A stretch of 64,000 nucleotides of DNA. Source: JAJDIA01 sp031555145. GTDB lineage: Bacteria > Bacteroidota > Bacteroidia > Bacteroidales > Tannerellaceae. Shown here piece by piece: positions 8,050 to 16,819 of this stretch; the first letter of the stretch is position 1; every line of letters begins with the position of its first letter. The stretch covers positions 43,407 through 107,406 of the forward strand of contig JAVBUR010000030.1 in the NCBI GenBank assembly GCA_031555145.1, given 5' to 3'. The notes below the pieces were generated by a model. The model made no database searches, was not told the DNA's origin, and worked only from the letters and a program-made list of their open reading frames with translations. The translations under genes and the position numbers were made by a program.

Positions 8050-9324
8050 ATGAAAAAAGTCTTGAGAATCATCAAAAGCCTGCTTGCAGGCTGGTTTGTC
8101 GGCAAACGGGATGCCTTTTTACCGGCAGTAGTAACAAACGCCAAGTCACGTCCTGCACCGCTTGAAAAGCAGATGGCGGAAGACAACCTGTTGGAAGCCA
8201 TCGAGTCGTACCTTTGTGCCCGGTATGAGTTCCGTTTCAACTGGTTGACGGAAGGAACGGAGTTCCGTATCAGGCAGGCGGGAGCCGATTTTATTCCGTT
8301 GGGTCAGCGCGAAATGAACAGCCTGTGTATCGAAGTGAACAAGAGTGGGATCAATTGCTGGGACAGGGATGTGAACCGCTTTATTCATTCCTGCGAGGTG
8401 CCGCCTTATCATCCGTTCCGGCTGTGGATAGCGGGCTTGCCCGAGTGGGACGGGGAGGACCGGGTGCGTCTGTTGGCGCAACGGGTATCAACGGACGAGT
8501 TGTGGGTAGACGGTTTCCGTCGCTGGATGCTGGCGCTGACGGCGCAATGGTTGGAAATGGACGAGTTGCATGCCAATAGCGTGGCGCCGGTCTTGGTAAG
8601 CCGCCGGCAGGGGCGGCATAAGTCGACGTTCTGTAAGTTGCTGCTGCCGGATGCTTTACGGGCGTATTATACTGACCACTACGACCTGAATGCCGATTCG
8701 GGCGCGGTGCAGAAACTGGCGGTCTTCGGCTTGATCAACCTCGATGAGTTGGATAAGTTTTCCGACCGGAAGATGACCTTATTAAAGAATGTGATGCAAA
8801 TGGCCGATGTGAATATCCGTAAAGCCTACCAAAAAGGCTACAGCGCCCTGCCCCGAATCGCGTCGTTTATCGCCACAAGCAACCAAACCGGCCTCCTGAC
8901 CGACCCAACCGGCAGTCGCCGTTTCCTCTGCGTGGAGGTGGAAGACAAGATTGACACTTCGCCCGTCGACCACGCCCAACTGTATGCCCAACTGAAAACC
9001 GAACTTCTGGCCGGCGAACGCTACTGGTTTACCTCTGAAGAAGAAGCTGCCATCATCCAGCATAACACCGCCTTCCAGAAAACCGGCATGGAAGATGATG
9101 TCTTCTACATCCGCTTTCGTATCCCGGCTGCGGTCGAAGAAGGCGAATGGCTCACTTCCGCCCATATCTTTGAGTATCTCAAGAGGCATCATCCTGCCGC
9201 CATGCGCGCCACCTCACCCAAAACGTTTGGCCGCACCCTGATCGCGTTAGGATTAGAACGCCGCCGCACCCGGGTCGGGAGCGAATACCGGGTCGTCCGA
9301 TTAGGGGAAAGGGAGACGGCGTGA
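8050..9324 (+). CDS. Virulence-associated E (VapE)-family P-loop protein
   Basis: A 424-residue protein of the VapE/primase-helicase-like group common on Bacteroidetes mobile elements. After about 100 residues the core has WIAGLPEWDGEDRVRLLA, a P-loop near 185-200 (VSRRQGRHKSTFCKLLLP), the acidic Walker B-like LINLDELDKF and a sensor-like IASFIATSNQ, then PTGSRRFLCVEV. The P-loop is degenerate at its first two glycines (RRQGRHKST rather than GxxGxGKST), though the Lys-Ser-Thr remains. ATG was chosen since it starts a basic MKKVLRIIKSL and follows a promoter-like element. The gene stands alone inside a pair of inverted repeats. Its role may be replication or phage interference; unknown. Confidence 0.75.
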   Translation: MKKVLRIIKSLLAGWFVGKRDAFLPAVVTNAKSRPAPLEKQMAEDNLLEAIESYLCARYEFRFNWLTEGTEFRIRQAGADFIPLGQREMNSLCIEVNKSGINCWDRDVNRFIHSCEVPPYHPFRLWIAGLPEWDGEDRVRLLAQRVSTDELWVDGFRRWMLALTAQWLEMDELHANSVAPVLVSRRQGRHKSTFCKLLLPDALRAYYTDHYDLNADSGAVQKLAVFGLINLDELDKFSDRKMTLLKNVMQMADVNIRKAYQKGYSALPRIASFIATSNQTGLLTDPTGSRRFLCVEVEDKIDTSPVDHAQLYAQLKTELLAGERYWFTSEEEAAIIQHNTAFQKTGMEDDVFYIRFRIPAAVEEGEWLTSAHIFEYLKRHHPAAMRATSPKTFGRTLIALGLERRRTRVGSEYRVVRLGERETA

Positions 9325-9422
9325 TGTATACAATCAGGCCTGCTATCTGCTATCGCCGCCCGGTCTGGTATGTGCAGTCGCCGCCCGGCCTGTAAAGTTC
9401 CATTGCCATCCTCCTTGTGGTA

Positions 9423-9457
9423 ATACTGTGGCATCAAAATCTCTGATGCCACAGTAT
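9423..9457. repeat. 14-bp perfect hairpin, right side of VapE cassette
   Basis: ATACTGTGGCATCA pairs exactly with 9444-9457 around a 7-base loop. It shares the GTGGCATCA core with the left hairpin and follows the VapE-like stop codon by about 100 bases. Confidence 0.8.
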
Positions 9458-9492
9458 CCCGCTGACTACAAGCCCGGTGGCAAGGGACAACA
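9444..9492 (-). repeat. Right imperfect inverted repeat of the VapE cassette
   Basis: Inverted partner of 7557-7605, 38 of 49 positions matching without gaps by hand count. Together they bracket the VapE-like gene and the upstream stem-loop, about 1.9 kb in all. No target-site duplication was identified. Confidence 0.6.
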
Positions 9493-9576
9493 GAAAAAGG
9501 AGGAGGGAGCAGAGGATGGAGTGAAGAACGGACTGCTAAATGCCGGGATTACTTGTTATATTGTGAAGGTTGTGTT

Positions 9577-11016
9577 TTATTGGAAGACTAAAGAACTTGT
9601 TTGAGTTAATATTTCTCCATTAGGTAATTTAACTTTCAAAGTAATAATATCACGAACACCTTTTTCTGCACCTGGAACTAGTAATTTAAAAGAAGATTCT
9701 GGACGAGTCTCCCACACGTTATAACTAACCTCATCTTCATAACCATCTGTTCCTTTAATTGATAAACTAATATTTGTTCCAGGCTTTATACAATATATTT
9801 CAACAGTTGCCAAATAATCCTGATCTTCGTACGGTCTAGATGGAGTGAGAGTTAATGGACGAACGTGTGTTTTATCAGATATCTCAACAAATAAACTAGG
9901 ATATGGCCCGTTTCCAGGCACTACTTCCGGACTGCCTAGAATATCATTAGGAATACCACTCACTTTTGGATATAAGACAATATCTTGATAATATGTTCTG
10001 TTTTCAAAGACGACGTCGCACACTTGAAGCATTTCCATGACTCTGTCAAATATACTAGGACCACCTCCTGAAGGGCTATAACAAACAAAGCTTGCTACAA
10101 TATTGAATTCTGAACATAAAGTAAAAAAGATGGGTGATGCTCCTGCGGTAATGACACCCATCGCTAATCCGAACGATACTGTCGCACAAATTGACTCAAC
10201 AATAAATGGATCATAATAATCGCACATTGTTGATATAACATTCTCTATTTTGTGACATACCTCATTCGGATTTATGGATGGAGCAGTTCCATCAGGAATT
10301 GTGGTTTCATATATTCCATTCCCTGTTCGCTTTGCGGGGAACGCACCAAGGAATTTATATTCTGGATAACCTGTCGTTGCTTTAACATAAACAGTTGCTT
10401 GGTTATCTAATTCACCACATCTGGTAACAAAAATTTTGCAGTTACTATTGGATGATTTGGTGCTATTTAACTGGGATTGATAGGCTACGGGTGTGCTGTG
10501 TGTGGTTTTTAGGCTGATCTTTTTGCCATTTCGAATATCTGTTTTTGAACGAGTTGTTGCGTGTAATCCATCTGTACCTATATGCGAGTTTACTTCATTG
10601 GCGGTATCTGAGTTTACTTCGCTGATGAACTGATTTTTGCCATCTTTTGAAATCATTGATAGTATAAACTCTGATTTGGAAATCCATTCTAAATTTACCT
10701 CGCCATTATTAGAGATCATTTTAAGAGGTCGACCTAGTTCGTCGTAATAAAACCGTTGTAAGATGCTGTCGTTTTGTCGAACAAATATTTGTTCAATCTT
10801 ACTGGGTTGCCCTGTATTATCTCTTGTTCCATAATAGTCATAAATCATATCTTCAGACCCTGACAGGTAGGTGAACAGTAATGGGTCTGCTGAATTTTCC
10901 ATTATAATTAATTCCCCTTCCCCCTTCTTGTCGTCTTCTTTATTGCATGAAAAGAAGAATACGGTAGCAATAAAACATAATGCTGATAGAATAATAAATT
11001 GATTGCGTGTTTTCAT
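9577..11016 (-). CDS. AT-rich accessory lipoprotein of unknown function
   Basis: A 479-residue protein (an ATG two codons upstream is also possible). The N-terminus is a lipoprotein signal ending FFFSC. No domain is recognised with confidence. Visible are a YYDELGRPLKM segment reminiscent of a YD/RHS-type repeat near residues 90-105, a Cys-containing hydrophobic central stretch at about 255-305 (ATVSFGLAMGVITAGASP), and a beta-rich C-terminal third. Base use is clearly AT-richer than the flanking core genes, suggesting transfer. It stands alone between the VapE cassette and an ATPase gene on the other strand. An FNR-like palindrome lies about 115 bases upstream. Confidence 0.55.
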   Translation of the reverse strand: MKTRNQFIILSALCFIATVFFFSCNKEDDKKGEGELIIMENSADPLLFTYLSGSEDMIYDYYGTRDNTGQPSKIEQIFVRQNDSILQRFYYDELGRPLKMISNNGEVNLEWISKSEFILSMISKDGKNQFISEVNSDTANEVNSHIGTDGLHATTRSKTDIRNGKKISLKTTHSTPVAYQSQLNSTKSSNSNCKIFVTRCGELDNQATVYVKATTGYPEYKFLGAFPAKRTGNGIYETTIPDGTAPSINPNEVCHKIENVISTMCDYYDPFIVESICATVSFGLAMGVITAGASPIFFTLCSEFNIVASFVCYSPSGGGPSIFDRVMEMLQVCDVVFENRTYYQDIVLYPKVSGIPNDILGSPEVVPGNGPYPSLFVEISDKTHVRPLTLTPSRPYEDQDYLATVEIYCIKPGTNISLSIKGTDGYEDEVSYNVWETRPESSFKLLVPGAEKGVRDIITLKVKLPNGEILTQTSSLVFQ

Positions 11017-11130
11017 GTGCATGATTTTTGTATGTAGTGTTTTAATTTTTAGTTGGTCTCTTATTTGTGTATTTCTTTATAGAGCGTTTTTGCCTAAATG
11101 CAAATATCATTCATGGTTTTCACTAAACCA

Positions 11131-11144
11131 TTAATCTGTATTAA
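11131..11144. promoter_or_regulatory. FNR-box-like palindrome upstream of the accessory lipoprotein
   Basis: TTAAT-ctgt-ATTAA, a perfect inverted repeat of the same form as at 7448 and 18783. It lies between two divergent genes, so it could act on either. Confidence 0.35.
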
Positions 11145-11237
11145 TAAGTGCTGTTTTAGCCTTTGCTAAGTGATGCATACGAGTAGAATACCCGTGATGA
11201 AACGACTGATGTTTTTGGCTTTTTATTGGCGAAGTAA

Positions 11238-11245
11238 TATATTTG
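11238..11245 (+). promoter_or_regulatory. Candidate -7 promoter element ahead of the ATPase gene
   Basis: TATATTTG fits TAnnTTTG and ends four bases before the GTG start, implying a nearly leaderless transcript. Confidence 0.3.
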
Positions 11246-11249
11246 CATC

Positions 11250-11777
11250 GTGAACAACCTTTCCTTCCATATTACCGACATCGCCTCCAACAGCATCCGG
11301 GCACAGGCGCCTGTTGTCGAGGTCGCTATCCGGGTGGATGCCCAATGGGTATCCATACGAATTACTGACAATGGCTGTGGGATGGATGCGGAGACGGTGG
11401 CCCGAGTGCGGAATCCATTTTATACGACCCGTTCTACCCGGAAAGTGGGTTTGGGCCTGCCTTTCCTGATCCAAAATGCGGAACAAACAGGCGGGCGCGT
11501 GGAGATCACTTCAATCCCGGGGAAGGGTACGGAGGTGATGGCTTGCTTTGGCGCCGATAGTATTGACCTTCCTCCCTGGGGAGATCTGGCGGGAACAATC
11601 GCAACATTGATAACGGGAAACCCGGATACGGATATCTGCTTCTCGTATGAGCGGGAAGGGGAGGAGCCATTTACTCTCAGTACGCATGAGGTGAAGGAAG
11701 CGTTGGATGGGATGCCGCTCAGCCTTCCGCCTGTCATGTTATGGCTGCGGGAAATGATACGTGAAAACGTGGGATAA
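11250..11777 (+). CDS. Stand-alone GHKL (histidine-kinase-like) ATPase, full copy
   Basis: A 175-residue protein consisting mainly of an HATPase domain: the N-box near ITDIASNSIRAQ (Asn14), the G1 box DNGCGM (40-45), the G2 box KVGLGLPFL (65-73) and GKGTEV. No His-phosphotransfer or receiver domain is attached. Proteins of this type are found in hydrogenase operons of anaerobes next to NuoE/NuoF-like subunits; here the hydrogenase genes lie almost 40 kb away. The start is GTG, supported by an ATG at the same place in the shorter copy at 18907. Its base use is like the core genome, unlike its two AT-rich neighbours. Confidence 0.75.
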   Translation: MNNLSFHITDIASNSIRAQAPVVEVAIRVDAQWVSIRITDNGCGMDAETVARVRNPFYTTRSTRKVGLGLPFLIQNAEQTGGRVEITSIPGKGTEVMACFGADSIDLPPWGDLAGTIATLITGNPDTDICFSYEREGEEPFTLSTHEVKEALDGMPLSLPPVMLWLREMIRENVG

Positions 11778-11810
11778 CGATTAATGATGGCGACGGTATT
11801 CTAAATACAT

Positions 11811-11853
11811 ATTCCGGCGATACCCACCCAGTGATTCCGGTGATACCCACCCA
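11811..11853 (+). repeat. Two direct 20-base repeats at the left island edge
   Basis: ATTCCGGCGATACCCACCCA at 11811-11830 recurs at 11834-11853 with one change (C to T), a 23-base period. They lie between the full ATPase gene and the 3' end of the conjugation operon and might be a junction or recombinase-binding site. Confidence 0.55.
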
Positions 11854-11877
11854 CTCACTGCCCTGAAAATTTGGTTG

Positions 11878-12576
11878 CTATTTCTTTTTTATATATTGGC
11901 TACTAACATATGCAAATACTGTCTTATATTTGATTTTTGCAAATCCGTTACTAATTTCATAGACTTCGATTTTCTCTCCTTTTTGCAATGTGCCAAGAAC
12001 ACTTGAATATGTGTTAGGAGATGTTCTTATATTCAAGGCATTGGCAGTGCAATAATAAGTGGTTGTTGAAGATTTTACATACTCTGTAGTAGTAGAAGCC
12101 TTTTTAGTGGATATTTTTGAATTGGACTCACTAGAGCTCCAAATCATACTTAATGTTAGAATAAGTGCAATGAGGAGTGTCCATCCATTCCAAAAAAGAA
12201 ATCTGATACTATAAAGTACAACTGCCGTACACAGCCAACCTATTCCGGCGAAAATGTAGGCTCCGTAATAGACTATGGCGCCTCCAAGCAGCATGCAGAT
12301 TATGGCGGAAAATATATTACCCTGTATAAATTGATCAATAACAACAAAGATGGCACCGATCCAAGTCGCGCACAAAATAATCCACATAACGATTGTACAT
12401 GCGTTGTCAACCCAATCAGCTACCCAATTGCCTATAGAGGCTACTCCTTCGTTGAAGCTACCCCACCAATTTCGACGATTGGAGTAACTGTAGGATGATG
12501 CTGATTGGTTGATGGGTACAGCTATCTGTATATTTCGAAGTTTCCCGGTTGCCGGGTCAAATCCTGGTGGAAGCAT
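11878..12576 (-). CDS. Membrane protein with C-terminal bacterial SH3 domain
   Basis: A 232-residue protein, last gene of the conjugation operon. Residues 1-55 are soluble and begin with FDPATGKLRNIQIAVPI. Three or four hydrophobic segments span about 58-150 (for example TIVMWIILCATWIGAIFVVI). A Ser/Thr-rich linker leads to a bacterial SH3-type fold at about 172-232, with NALNIRTSPN, LQKGEKIEV and YVSSQYIKKK as landmarks. SH3b domains bind peptidoglycan or proline-rich peptides, so the protein may anchor the system at the envelope. The N-terminal TGK-x3-I-x4-PI pattern recalls the 62-residue peptide encoded upstream. Confidence 0.65.
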   Translation of the reverse strand: MLPPGFDPATGKLRNIQIAVPINQSASSYSYSNRRNWWGSFNEGVASIGNWVADWVDNACTIVMWIILCATWIGAIFVVIDQFIQGNIFSAIICMLLGGAIVYYGAYIFAGIGWLCTAVVLYSIRFLFWNGWTLLIALILTLSMIWSSSESNSKISTKKASTTTEYVKSSTTTYYCTANALNIRTSPNTYSSVLGTLQKGEKIEVYEISNGFAKIKYKTVFAYVSSQYIKKK

Positions 12577-12604
12577 CTCTCTTGTTTGTTAATTTTATTA
12601 TTTT

Positions 12605-14929
12605 TTATTCTTGTTGAACGTTACGAAAAATAACCGATTCACTTTGAATATCACATTCGATAGATTTGTTCCGCGAGATACAGCCATTGACCATGGCGGA
12701 ACTTATGGCATCAATAATATGAGTATTTATAACACGTTTCACCGGACGTCCCCCATATTCAGGTTGATAGCCTTTCTCGGTAACATAGTCGAGAACTCGT
12801 GAAGTGTATGCCACATGAATGCTATTGGAGGCCATTCGTTTGACAGCAGATTTAAGTTGCAGTTCGGCAATCTGACGCACATCGCTACGAGTAAGTGGCA
12901 AAAACATTATTATATTATCGATGCGATTAATAAACTCAGGAGCCACCCGTAGTTTTAATTGGTTAAGCACAGCCTCGGAAGTCTGCTCAATATTTGTTTC
13001 AGCGGGAATCCTGCCAGTTAAGTCACGCATAATTATATCTTGTCCCATGTTAGAAGTCATGACCACTATGGTGTTTTTAAAATCAACTATGCGACCTTGT
13101 CCATCCGTCATACGACCGTCATCAAGAACCTGAAGTAGTGTCTCAAATATTTTGGGATTTGCTTTCTCGATTTCATCAAAAAGCACCAGACTGTAAGGCT
13201 TGCGGCGAACAGCTTCGGTGAGTTGACCTCCTTGGTCGTAGCCTATATAGCCCGGAGGCGCACCAAAAAGACGAGCGACAGAGTGTTCCTGTTGATATTC
13301 GCTCATATCAATGCGCACTATCATGTCACGAGAGCGAAATAAAAACTCTGCAAGAGCCTTGCAAAGTTCGGTTTTCCCTACCCCAGTGGTGCCGAGGAAA
13401 AGGAATGAACCTATTGGACGTGAAGCGTCGTTAAGCCCCATTCGACTCCTGCGTATGGCGTTTGCCACAGCCGTAATCGCCTTGTCTTGCCCAATAACTG
13501 AGTTGTGGAGGTACTCTTCGATGTGGCGTAAACGTTCGGTGTCATCTTCGCTCATACTTTGCATTGGTATACCGGTCCAGCGGGTTACCACTTCCATCAC
13601 ATCCTTTATAGAGAGTGTATTGCTACTACGCTCCATACGTATGCAAGAGGCGGCTTCATCAAGAAGATCGATCGCTTTGTCAGGCAAACGACGGTCGGTG
13701 ATATAGCGATGGCTAAGCTTTACAGCATAATCTACTACATCGTCGGGAATGATAACACGATGATGGTTCTCAAATCGATTCTTGATACCCTTGAGTATGG
13801 TGATGGCAGCATCGAGACTTGGTTCGTCTACTATCACTTTTTGAAAGCGACGTTCAAAGGCTTTGTCCTTCTCTATGTGTTTAGTATATTCGTCCAAAGT
13901 GGTAGCTCCAAGAATTTTGATGGTACCTCGTGCCATTTCTGGTTTGAGCATATTGGCTATGGAGTTATTGGAACAACTACATGTTCCGATGAGGGTGTGT
14001 ATTTCATCAATAAATAAAATTACTTGAGGGTCTTGCTTGATTTCATCAACCAACTGCCGCATTATTTCTTCGCCATTGTTAATGCTTTCAATAACGCCGA
14101 GGTCAAGTTGATAGAGTTTTAGGTCAGCAAGGTCTTCCGGAACATTACCACAGAGGAGTTTATGAGCCAAGTCTTCTACAACGGCAGTCTTTCCTGTGCC
14201 CGGTTCACCGACAAGCACAGGGTTGTTTTTGCTTCGTCTGGATAAAATTTGCAAGACTCGCTTGATTTCTTCGTTTCGGCCTATTGCTGGTTCAATGGCT
14301 CCTTCACGAGCTTTTTCTAGCCAATTCACACAAAATTGTGCCACGGTTGGACAATTTCGGGCTTCAGTTGATGACTGTGGTCGCAGTTGACGTGACGGTT
14401 GATGTGTGGAGTCCGGTCTATCGAGATACATCTCAGTCGCATTTTGACGGTTGTCGTTCTCGTTAACGGCAGGAGCAAATGATGCAGATAAACATGTAAC
14501 AACACTCTGCATGTTTGCCGATGTAAGCCCCATTGATTGCCCCAAAGTACGTAACGGCCCGTGTACCATAAATAGAGCAATAATTAGTCCGCCATGTTCG
14601 TATGGCATTTGCGGTATTTTATTGTCTATCTGCAATGTCAAATTCAGTACCTCTATCAATGACTCAGAAATAGCAAGACAACCGGAAGCATCAGTTTCGG
14701 CATGTTCGAGATTGCTAATGATATCCCCTATATTAGCATAGAGACTGTTAGCATCAACGCCTGCTTTGTCGAAAAAATGTTTCAACTCATCGGGGTTCTC
14801 TTGTTGAAGAACAATAAAGAATAAGGAGGGCTCAATTTTAGCCAAACCAAGTTCGGCGCTAAGACTAGCGGCTTTATTTAAAAAGTCGGGAATATCAGTA
14901 TTGCGAAATTGAGAAAAGTCGAAGTCCAT
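12605..14929 (-). CDS. ClpA/ClpB-like double AAA+ unfoldase of the conjugation operon
   Basis: A 774-residue protein. Residues 1-150 resemble a Clp N-domain. AAA1 has GEPGTGKT (241-248), LFIDEI (305-310) and the arginine fingers at ERRF (359-362). AAA2 has GTTGVGKT (513-520), the pore loop GYIG (560-563) and LFDEIE (583-588). The coiled middle domain of ClpB is missing: RMERSSNTLSIKDV joins the two parts directly. The first pore loop, KYKGEFEER in the ClpB encoded at 38804, is replaced by an INNGEEIM stretch. No IGF/IGL-like ClpP-docking loop is evident, so it likely remodels targets rather than feeding ClpP. It lies 21 bases after an E2-like gene. Confidence 0.85.
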   Translation of the reverse strand: MDFDFSQFRNTDIPDFLNKAASLSAELGLAKIEPSLFFIVLQQENPDELKHFFDKAGVDANSLYANIGDIISNLEHAETDASGCLAISESLIEVLNLTLQIDNKIPQMPYEHGGLIIALFMVHGPLRTLGQSMGLTSANMQSVVTCLSASFAPAVNENDNRQNATEMYLDRPDSTHQPSRQLRPQSSTEARNCPTVAQFCVNWLEKAREGAIEPAIGRNEEIKRVLQILSRRSKNNPVLVGEPGTGKTAVVEDLAHKLLCGNVPEDLADLKLYQLDLGVIESINNGEEIMRQLVDEIKQDPQVILFIDEIHTLIGTCSCSNNSIANMLKPEMARGTIKILGATTLDEYTKHIEKDKAFERRFQKVIVDEPSLDAAITILKGIKNRFENHHRVIIPDDVVDYAVKLSHRYITDRRLPDKAIDLLDEAASCIRMERSSNTLSIKDVMEVVTRWTGIPMQSMSEDDTERLRHIEEYLHNSVIGQDKAITAVANAIRRSRMGLNDASRPIGSFLFLGTTGVGKTELCKALAEFLFRSRDMIVRIDMSEYQQEHSVARLFGAPPGYIGYDQGGQLTEAVRRKPYSLVLFDEIEKANPKIFETLLQVLDDGRMTDGQGRIVDFKNTIVVMTSNMGQDIIMRDLTGRIPAETNIEQTSEAVLNQLKLRVAPEFINRIDNIIMFLPLTRSDVRQIAELQLKSAVKRMASNSIHVAYTSRVLDYVTEKGYQPEYGGRPVKRVINTHIIDAISSAMVNGCISRNKSIECDIQSESVIFRNVQQE

Positions 14930-14950
14930 GATGCAACAATATTTACTATA

Positions 14951-15442
14951 TTATAATGGATTATGTGGCGCAATATCATTGGTAAGTGTGGGGTTTTCAC
15001 AAACAACTGTATCCTCCGACGAATGTTGATGGTTCAGGTAATAATCTATTGGCTTTCCTGTCCGCAAATGAGCGCGGTACATCTCAATCCATATGCGACA
15101 CATGAGATATACTTTCCATAGAGTAATGTCGGAATCCCCAAAAATATAGTGGCATAGCTGAGTCCACCCATTCCAAGATTTAAGAGTATGATTTTGAACC
15201 GAACAACTGTCCATGGGTTGACCAGAGTGAGTATAGAGCATCTGCTGTACATATACTCTTGGCTTTGATGTAGGGAATTCGGATATATCGAAATAGAGTA
15301 GATAGACGGCACCATCTCTCGCTTGTATAGCCGCCTGAAGGTAGGGGTTAGGGGCTCCTATATTGCGGAAACGGAATATGTTTCGTGGTAAATAGTGTGT
15401 CAATATCTTGTCTTCAAATTTCACCCGGGCTAGATCCATCAT
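14951..15442 (-). CDS. E2-like (UBC-fold) conjugating protein, copy B
   Basis: A 163-residue protein. The central course fits the prokaryotic E2 pattern: a strand pair ending VYLLYFD, then FPTSKPRVYVQ, then Cys97 in WNGWTQLCHY, followed by a helix with Trp, Tyr and a closing YRAHLRTGKP. That LC-Y...W...WI-x2-Y-x2-HL-x-TG order recalls the E2 parts of bacterial conjugation systems. It is a close paralog of the protein at 17044-17472, with a longer C-terminal tail of about 22 residues. An extra Cys80 is not shared with the paralog, so Cys97 is the better catalytic candidate. The call is from pattern alone. Confidence 0.6.
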   Translation of the reverse strand: MMDLARVKFEDKILTHYLPRNIFRFRNIGAPNPYLQAAIQARDGAVYLLYFDISEFPTSKPRVYVQQMLYTHSGQPMDSCSVQNHTLKSWNGWTQLCHYIFGDSDITLWKVYLMCRIWIEMYRAHLRTGKPIDYYLNHQHSSEDTVVCENPTLTNDIAPHNPL

Positions 15443-15487
15443 AATTATAAAAAGACGTAATTTAATAAAGTTATGCGAAATAGATAA

Positions 15488-16819
15488 TCACTTTGATGAA
15501 TTCTGTGACGTAGTATCACTCTCAGGGGCAAACTTATCGAGAGCATCTAAGTTAATCGACGTATCGATAAGCACATTAGCCACATCGTCGCCAAACTCTT
15601 TCACAAAATTACTTCCGATGTCAAGATTGGATGTGGAGCCGCACAACGCACATTGTTCATCTCGGTCAAGTTCCACACCATACCATCGCATAATGGTAGG
15701 CATTTGACCGGGGTCGGCAAACGATGCCCAATTTGTATAGTTTCGTTCGCGACGATTGGCCCACATATAGTATGCAAACACTAGTTCCTCTTCAAGAGAG
15801 GTGATGCCCGATGAGGCGCCATGCGACAATTCGACAAGTGCCAGCTTCGCCATCATGTTGCACATAGGTTCGATGTCGGCACTAAGTCCTACCTGTACCA
15901 TGGCATCAGCATCATCTGTCGACACATAGGCCGCTATATGTCCATCACGGCGTGCCGAGGCCTCATCGGTAATTTCTTCCATGGTTGCGTCATACCAACC
16001 GTTACCCAATAGACAGCAGTAGCATGGTCCACCAGGACGGTAGCGGAACACATCGCCCCCTTCGGCACGAGTAATGGCTCGACCGAAGATACCAACAGTC
16101 GAGGTTTTGACAAGTGCGTCGCTAAGGCTAAAACGCGATCTGTTATTGTCTGTAGCACAGATGACAAGGTCTGCTTTATCACTTTGTTCAACGAGCAAGT
16201 CCGGACATTCATTGATGTTGATAGGAAAGCGATCAACCTTGGCATAAGGGTTTTTGCCAATAATTGAATCGGCTATAACATCTGTTTTGAGTCGCCCTAA
16301 ATCATTAATCGTGGCTGTATGACGCGCTAAATTGTGGAGTTCCACGCGGTCAAAATCCATCAGTGCAAAATGTCCTACTCCCGCTTTAGCTAGTTCAATG
16401 GCAATTTGTGAACCAAAACTTCCCAAACCGACTATCATTACTCGTTTACCTTCAAGTATGTTGAGCTCTAGTAATCCCTTGTTCCGTGAATAAAGGTCGG
16501 CTTTTGCAGGAATAATCTCGGGAGTTATAGGACAGGAAGCACCATCGTACCATACTTGAACTGAACCATTAGTATTGATGGTGACAGTGATATCAACAGA
16601 CACAGGAACTGTCGAATCATAATCTTTCTGAGTAAAGCGAACTGTATAGCGACGCCCAAAACTATGGCATATATGGATGAAGTGAAGATGAAACACATTT
16701 TCTCCTTCCCATTCGTAAGCCACTCCTATCACATCTTCTTGTGAGGGTGAACTTGCAAATTTTTTAAGTTGCTCACCATCTATAAAAAAAATTGGCTGAG
16801 CGCTGATATGCGAGTTCAT
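15488..16819 (-). CDS. E1-like (ThiF/HesA-type) adenylating enzyme
   Basis: A 443-residue protein. Residues 1-120 form an uncharacterised beta-rich domain. The adenylation domain has the nucleotide loop GLGSFG (131-136), MDFDRVELHNLARH with acidic and Arg residues (154-167), GRLKTD (175-180) and CATDNN (221-226). Zinc ligands are likely Cys266 and Cys269 (PCYCC) and Cys390 and Cys393 (CALC). Such enzymes activate the C-terminus of a ubiquitin-like protein or peptide as an adenylate. The start overlaps the 62-residue gene by four bases (ATGA), so the two are probably translationally coupled. Confidence 0.85.
   Translation of the reverse strand: MNSHISAQPIFFIDGEQLKKFASSPSQEDVIGVAYEWEGENVFHLHFIHICHSFGRRYTVRFTQKDYDSTVPVSVDITVTINTNGSVQVWYDGASCPITPEIIPAKADLYSRNKGLLELNILEGKRVMIVGLGSFGSQIAIELAKAGVGHFALMDFDRVELHNLARHTATINDLGRLKTDVIADSIIGKNPYAKVDRFPININECPDLLVEQSDKADLVICATDNNRSRFSLSDALVKTSTVGIFGRAITRAEGGDVFRYRPGGPCYCCLLGNGWYDATMEEITDEASARRDGHIAAYVSTDDADAMVQVGLSADIEPMCNMMAKLALVELSHGASSGITSLEEELVFAYYMWANRRERNYTNWASFADPGQMPTIMRWYGVELDRDEQCALCGSTSNLDIGSNFVKEFGDDVANVLIDTSINLDALDKFAPESDTTSQNSSK

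Noticed and set aside
7557..9492. CRISPR array
   Set aside because: Repeats are inverted pairs around one gene, not regularly spaced direct repeats with spacers.
13559..14017. Open frame opposite the Clp-like gene
   Set aside because: Antisense of conserved AAA+ sequence with no features of its own.
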